From assembly GCA_902533955.1 (NCBI GenBank), contig CACANV010000020.1, positions 1-10,410 on the forward strand: DNA of 10,410 bases. Direction: 5' to 3'. Positions within the stretch are counted from its first letter, which is position 1. Every line of letters starts with the position of its first letter. Position numbers and translations under genes: made by a program. This document shows positions 8,158 to 10,410 of this stretch, piece by piece. The DNA is from an uncultured Pelagibacteraceae bacterium (GTDB lineage Bacteria > Pseudomonadota > Alphaproteobacteria > Pelagibacterales > Pelagibacteraceae). The notes beneath the pieces are model-generated. The model searched no databases. It was not told where the DNA came from and saw only the letters and a program-made list of their open reading frames with translations.

Positions 8158-8166
8158 CAATTACTC

Positions 8167-9342
8167 ATGCAAAAATATTCAGTATTCAGTCTTATAAAAA
8201 ATGCTTTTAAAGGTCATAAAGATTGGGAAGTTGCCTGGAAAGACCCAACTCCTAAAACAGAGTATGATGTTATAATAATTGGTGGTGGAGGTCATGGGTT
8301 GGCTACAGCTTATTATTTAGCCAAAGAACATAATATCACAAAAGTTGCGATTATAGAAAAAGGATGGATAGGCGGGGGCAACGTTGGAAGAAACACAACA
8401 ATTATTAGATCAAATTACATGCATGATGAAAATGGTCTTTTTAGTGAATTCGGAATGAATTTGTGGAGAAATATGAGTCAAGATTTAAATTTTAACGTAA
8501 TGTTTTCTCCAAGAGGAATAATTAATCTTGCACATTCTGATGCACAAATGAATGCTTATTCAAGAAGAGGAAATTCAATGCGTTTAAATGGAATTGATGC
8601 AGTTCTTTTGAACAGAGAAGAAGTTAGAAAAATTATACCAATGGCAGATTTTTCTGAAGATGTAAGATTTCCTATATTTGGTGGACTTATGCAACCAAGT
8701 GCAGGAACAGCTAGACATGATGCAGTTGCTTGGGGGTATGCGCGTCAAGCAGACTCAATGGGAGTTGATATTATTCAAAATTGTGAAGTTACAGGTTTTG
8801 ATGTTTCAAACGGAAAAATTTTGGGAATAAGAACTTCAAAGGGAAATATTAAAGCAAAAAAAATTGGTCTTTGTGTTGCTGGAAGTACAAATATTTTAGC
8901 AGAGAAATTAAATATGACATTGCCTATAGAAACACATCTTTTGCAAGCATGCGTATCAGAACCAATCAAACCAATATTAGATAATGTTGTTACTTTTGGT
9001 GCTGGACATTTTTATTGCAGTCAATCAGACAAAGGAGAAATGGTTATGGGTGGAGATCTTGATGGTTTAAAAAATAAAATAAACCCTGGCAAGCCTTTAG
9101 AGTGTAATATGTATACTGATTATAAAAAGTATCCTAATCTTCCAAAATTACCTGATAGATTGGAAGATTCCTTAGAAAGATTAAATAAAAATAAAGAAAT
9201 GAAAGAATATTTTGGATTAAAAACAATAAATAGTTATTTAAAATTAAAAAGTTCAGAAATCAAAAATTTTAATCAAAAAGAAAAATTTGATAAAACAAAA
9301 TCAATAACTAAGTGGGAAAGAGTTAATACTCTAGACTGTTAA
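8167..9342 (+). CDS. soxB: Chimeric reading frame: sarcosine oxidase beta subunit (SoxB) N-terminus joined to a GlnT-type glutamine synthetase C-terminus
   Basis: Residues 1-300 read as a normal SoxB, the FAD/FMN subunit of heterotetrameric sarcosine oxidase, which oxidises sarcosine to glycine and passes the methyl carbon to THF. The start MQKYSVFSLIKNAFKGH is typical. The FAD loop IIGGGGHGLATAYYLAKEH (about 37-55) and GWIGGGNVGRNTTIIRSNY (66-84) follow. His184 in TARHDAVAWGYAR is at or near the histidine that carries covalent FMN in characterised enzymes (recalled, not aligned). After SQSDKGEMVMGGDLDG (285-300), where SoxB should continue for roughly 110 more residues, the sequence switches to glutamine synthetase: LKNKINPGKP, CNMYTD, then a WERVNTLDC terminus. 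The frame stays open across the switch. The product lacks the SoxB C-terminus and all GS catalytic strands, so neither activity is expected. No soxD, soxA or soxG follows; a PLP-enzyme gene starts 3 bases downstream. Confidence 0.85.
   Translation: MQKYSVFSLIKNAFKGHKDWEVAWKDPTPKTEYDVIIIGGGGHGLATAYYLAKEHNITKVAIIEKGWIGGGNVGRNTTIIRSNYMHDENGLFSEFGMNLWRNMSQDLNFNVMFSPRGIINLAHSDAQMNAYSRRGNSMRLNGIDAVLLNREEVRKIIPMADFSEDVRFPIFGGLMQPSAGTARHDAVAWGYARQADSMGVDIIQNCEVTGFDVSNGKILGIRTSKGNIKAKKIGLCVAGSTNILAEKLNMTLPIETHLLQACVSEPIKPILDNVVTFGAGHFYCSQSDKGEMVMGGDLDGLKNKINPGKPLECNMYTDYKKYPNLPKLPDRLEDSLERLNKNKEMKEYFGLKTINSYLKLKSSEIKNFNQKEKFDKTKSITKWERVNTLDC
9055..9069 (+). other. Fusion junction between soxB and glnT sequence
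   Basis: These codons read Asp-Leu-Asp-Gly-Leu. SoxB proteins have a GGD(L/I)DG-like motif here and glutamine synthetases have a GLDGIKNK motif. The shared Leu-Asp-Gly codons (CTTGATGGT, 9058-9066) are therefore the probable breakpoint, consistent with joining at a short homology of about 9-12 bases. The exact crossover base cannot be fixed without the parental sequences. Confidence 0.7.
9067..9342 (+). pseudogene. glnT: 3' remnant of a GlnT-type (class III) glutamine synthetase
   Basis: The last 91 codons of the chimeric frame match the C-terminus of glutamine synthetase. They start just after the conserved GLDG and read KNKINPGKP, then CNMYTD, whose Tyr sits where GSI carries its adenylylated tyrosine (KNLYDL). 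LPKLPDRLEDSLERLN corresponds to the GS LPGSLEEALEALE helix, INSYLKLKSSEIKNF to the AYIELKREE helix, and the end is WERVNTLDC. The WER...TLDC ending is characteristic of the GlnT/gamma-glutamylmethylamide-synthetase-like group, not of GlnA. The beta-grasp domain and all metal, ATP and glutamate site strands are absent. The natural stop codon is retained, so the tail is intact from the junction onward. Confidence 0.85.
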
Positions 9343-9345
9343 TTT

Positions 9346-10410
9346 ATGACTATTATATCTAATGGTCATTTATGGAAATATTCTTCATTTATTGAAAATA
9401 AAAGATATTCTTTTAACAAAGATGAAATATTAAAAACTTTAAGTAAAAAAATAATTGATGATGCTTACTCAACTATTTCTAAATGGGAAAACTATAAACC
9501 AACTCCTCTATTGCTTTTAAATAAACTTTCAGATGAATTAAAATTAAATAAAATTTTTTATAAAGATGAATCTAAAAGATTTGATCTCAAATCTTTTAAA
9601 GCTTTAGGTGGTGCATATGCTGTTGAAAAAGTGACAAAAGGAAATAAAGATATTACCATATCAACAGCAACTGCTGGAAATCATGGTAGATCGGTTGCAT
9701 GGGGAGCAAGAAGACTTGGACTTAATTGTAAGATTTTTATTAGTGAATTTGTAAGTTTAGAAAGAGGTAAAGCAATGGAAAAACTTGGTGCCCAAGTTAT
9801 AAAAGTCAAAGGAAATTATGAAAAATCATTAATTGAATGCATAAGACAATCAACAGAAAACGATTGGCAAATAGTTCAGGATGTTGCATGGGAAAACTAT
9901 ACTTTAGTTCCAACTTTGACGATGGCAGGATACTCAGTAATGATGAAAGAAATAGCTGAAAAGATAAGTAATGAAGAAATTACTCATATATTCTTACAAG
10001 CTGGAGTTGGGGGTATGGCAGCAGCAATGATTGGGGGGGCAGCAAGATATTTAAAAAATATACCTAAAATCATTATTGTAGAACCAGATAGCGCTGCATG
10101 TGTTATGGCTAGCATAAAAACAGGAAATATAGAGAAAATAAATATAACTAGAGAAAGTTTAATGGGTGGTATGTCTTGTGGAGAAGTATCATTGGTCCCA
10201 TGGGAAATACTTAAAAAATCAGTTAAATACTGCATTTCTTTACCAGATGACGACATTGCTAAAACTATGAGATTACTCGGAAATGGAATTTTTAGTGAAG
10301 ATAAAATAATTGCTGGAGAGAATGCAGTGCCTGGAGTTATTAGCCTTATAGCAAGTTGTAGCGAAGAAAAAACTAAAAATGAACTTAATTTAGATTCTAG
10401 TTCAAATGTT
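9346..10410 (+). CDS. Diaminopropionate ammonia-lyase-like PLP enzyme (3' end outside the window)
   Basis: A fold-type II PLP enzyme closest by eye to diaminopropionate ammonia-lyase (DpaL/YgeX), which splits 2,3-diaminopropionate into pyruvate and ammonia. There are 355 codons from ATG 9346 to the edge, against about 400 for the family, so the C-terminus is missing. Visible are KPTPLLLL (51-58), KDESKRFDLKSFKALGGAY with Lys85 as the PLP lysine, TAGNHGRSVAWGARRLG (108-124, phosphate or cofactor contacts), VQDVAWENY (Asp179, matching E. coli Asp189), the glycine loop QAGVGGMAA (218-226), IIVEPD (243-248) and MGGMSCGE (273-280). Two differences from E. coli YgeX, recalled from memory, are a gap of about 18 residues after the PLP lysine and Ala110 where YgeX has catalytic Asp120 (TDGNHGR). 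The substrate may therefore differ. The gene starts 3 bases after the chimeric frame and is probably co-transcribed with it. Confidence 0.8.
   Translation, partial: MTIISNGHLWKYSSFIENKRYSFNKDEILKTLSKKIIDDAYSTISKWENYKPTPLLLLNKLSDELKLNKIFYKDESKRFDLKSFKALGGAYAVEKVTKGNKDITISTATAGNHGRSVAWGARRLGLNCKIFISEFVSLERGKAMEKLGAQVIKVKGNYEKSLIECIRQSTENDWQIVQDVAWENYTLVPTLTMAGYSVMMKEIAEKISNEEITHIFLQAGVGGMAAAMIGGAARYLKNIPKIIIVEPDSAACVMASIKTGNIEKINITRESLMGGMSCGEVSLVPWEILKKSVKYCISLPDDDIAKTMRLLGNGIFSEDKIIAGENAVPGVISLIASCSEEKTKNELNLDSSSNV

Larger units (their letters stand above)
8041..8166. promoter_or_regulatory. Divergent promoter region between fhs and the soxB-like gene
   Basis: This is the only intergenic stretch longer than 20 bases in the window. 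Both flanking genes point outward, so it must contain at least two start signals. It is almost pure A/T. A TATACT at 8141-8146 could be a -10 for the rightward gene, and TATAGA on the reverse strand (8078-8083) could be one for fhs. Neither has a convincing -35. Two perfect inverted repeats are listed separately. No conserved riboswitch core, for example of the glycine or SAM classes, was recognised by eye. Confidence 0.7.

Noticed and set aside
8041..8166. Known riboswitch (for example glycine-type) in the divergent spacer
   Set aside because: No conserved G-rich core or stable multi-stem arrangement is visible. The sequence is nearly all A and T apart from the short repeats.
9067..9342. A simple frameshift in soxB as the cause of the altered C-terminus
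   Set aside because: The altered segment itself matches the glutamine synthetase C-terminus through its natural stop, which a frameshift would not produce.
9984..10256. 90-codon minus-strand open frame
   Set aside because: It lies antisense to the glycine loop and downstream conserved segments of the PLP enzyme and has no motif of its own.

Overview
The window is very AT-rich and gene-dense. Most spacers are 0-18 bases and no clear Shine-Dalgarno sequences are visible. The protein families (a tandem-fused ProW-type permease, a heterotetrameric-type sarcosine oxidase beta subunit, formate-tetrahydrofolate ligase, a GlnT-type glutamine synthetase tail and an iron-containing alcohol dehydrogenase) point to a streamlined marine alphaproteobacterium. 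SAR11/Pelagibacterales is most likely; another AT-rich lineage such as AEGEAN-169/HIMB59 is possible. This placement is inferred from family content and base composition, not from a phylogenetic marker.

Left block, plus strand, 1-6357: five tightly packed genes that could form one operon. They are the 3' part of a betaine/DMSP-class ABC permease, glycerol kinase (glpK), a GpsA-type glycerol-3-phosphate dehydrogenase, an iron-containing alcohol dehydrogenase and a class I glutamine amidotransferase. GlpK and the GpsA-like enzyme together would turn glycerol into dihydroxyacetone phosphate. The substrates of the last two enzymes cannot be read from the sequence.

Middle, minus strand, 6358-8040: a complete fhs, convergent with the amidotransferase gene. 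The two stop codons abut and there is no intergenic base. A 126-base spacer (8041-8166) separates fhs from the divergent rightward genes. It must hold both promoters and contains two short perfect inverted repeats.

Right block, plus strand, 8167-10410: the reading frame at 8167-9342 is a chimera. About 300 N-terminal residues are sarcosine oxidase beta subunit (SoxB). The last ~90 residues are the C-terminus of a GlnT-type glutamine synthetase, including its terminal TLDC. The two are joined in frame at a shared Leu-Asp-Gly motif. This looks like the scar of a deletion that removed the SoxB C-terminus, most of glnT and whatever lay between, or else an amplification or assembly chimera. Three bases later begins a diaminopropionate ammonia-lyase-like PLP enzyme, which runs off the right edge.

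In an intact relative, SoxB (sarcosine to glycine plus a C1 unit on tetrahydrofolate), Fhs and a betaine importer would fit a methylated-compound/C1 oxidation region. Here that module appears broken at soxB. No RNA genes, CRISPR arrays or insertion sequences were found.
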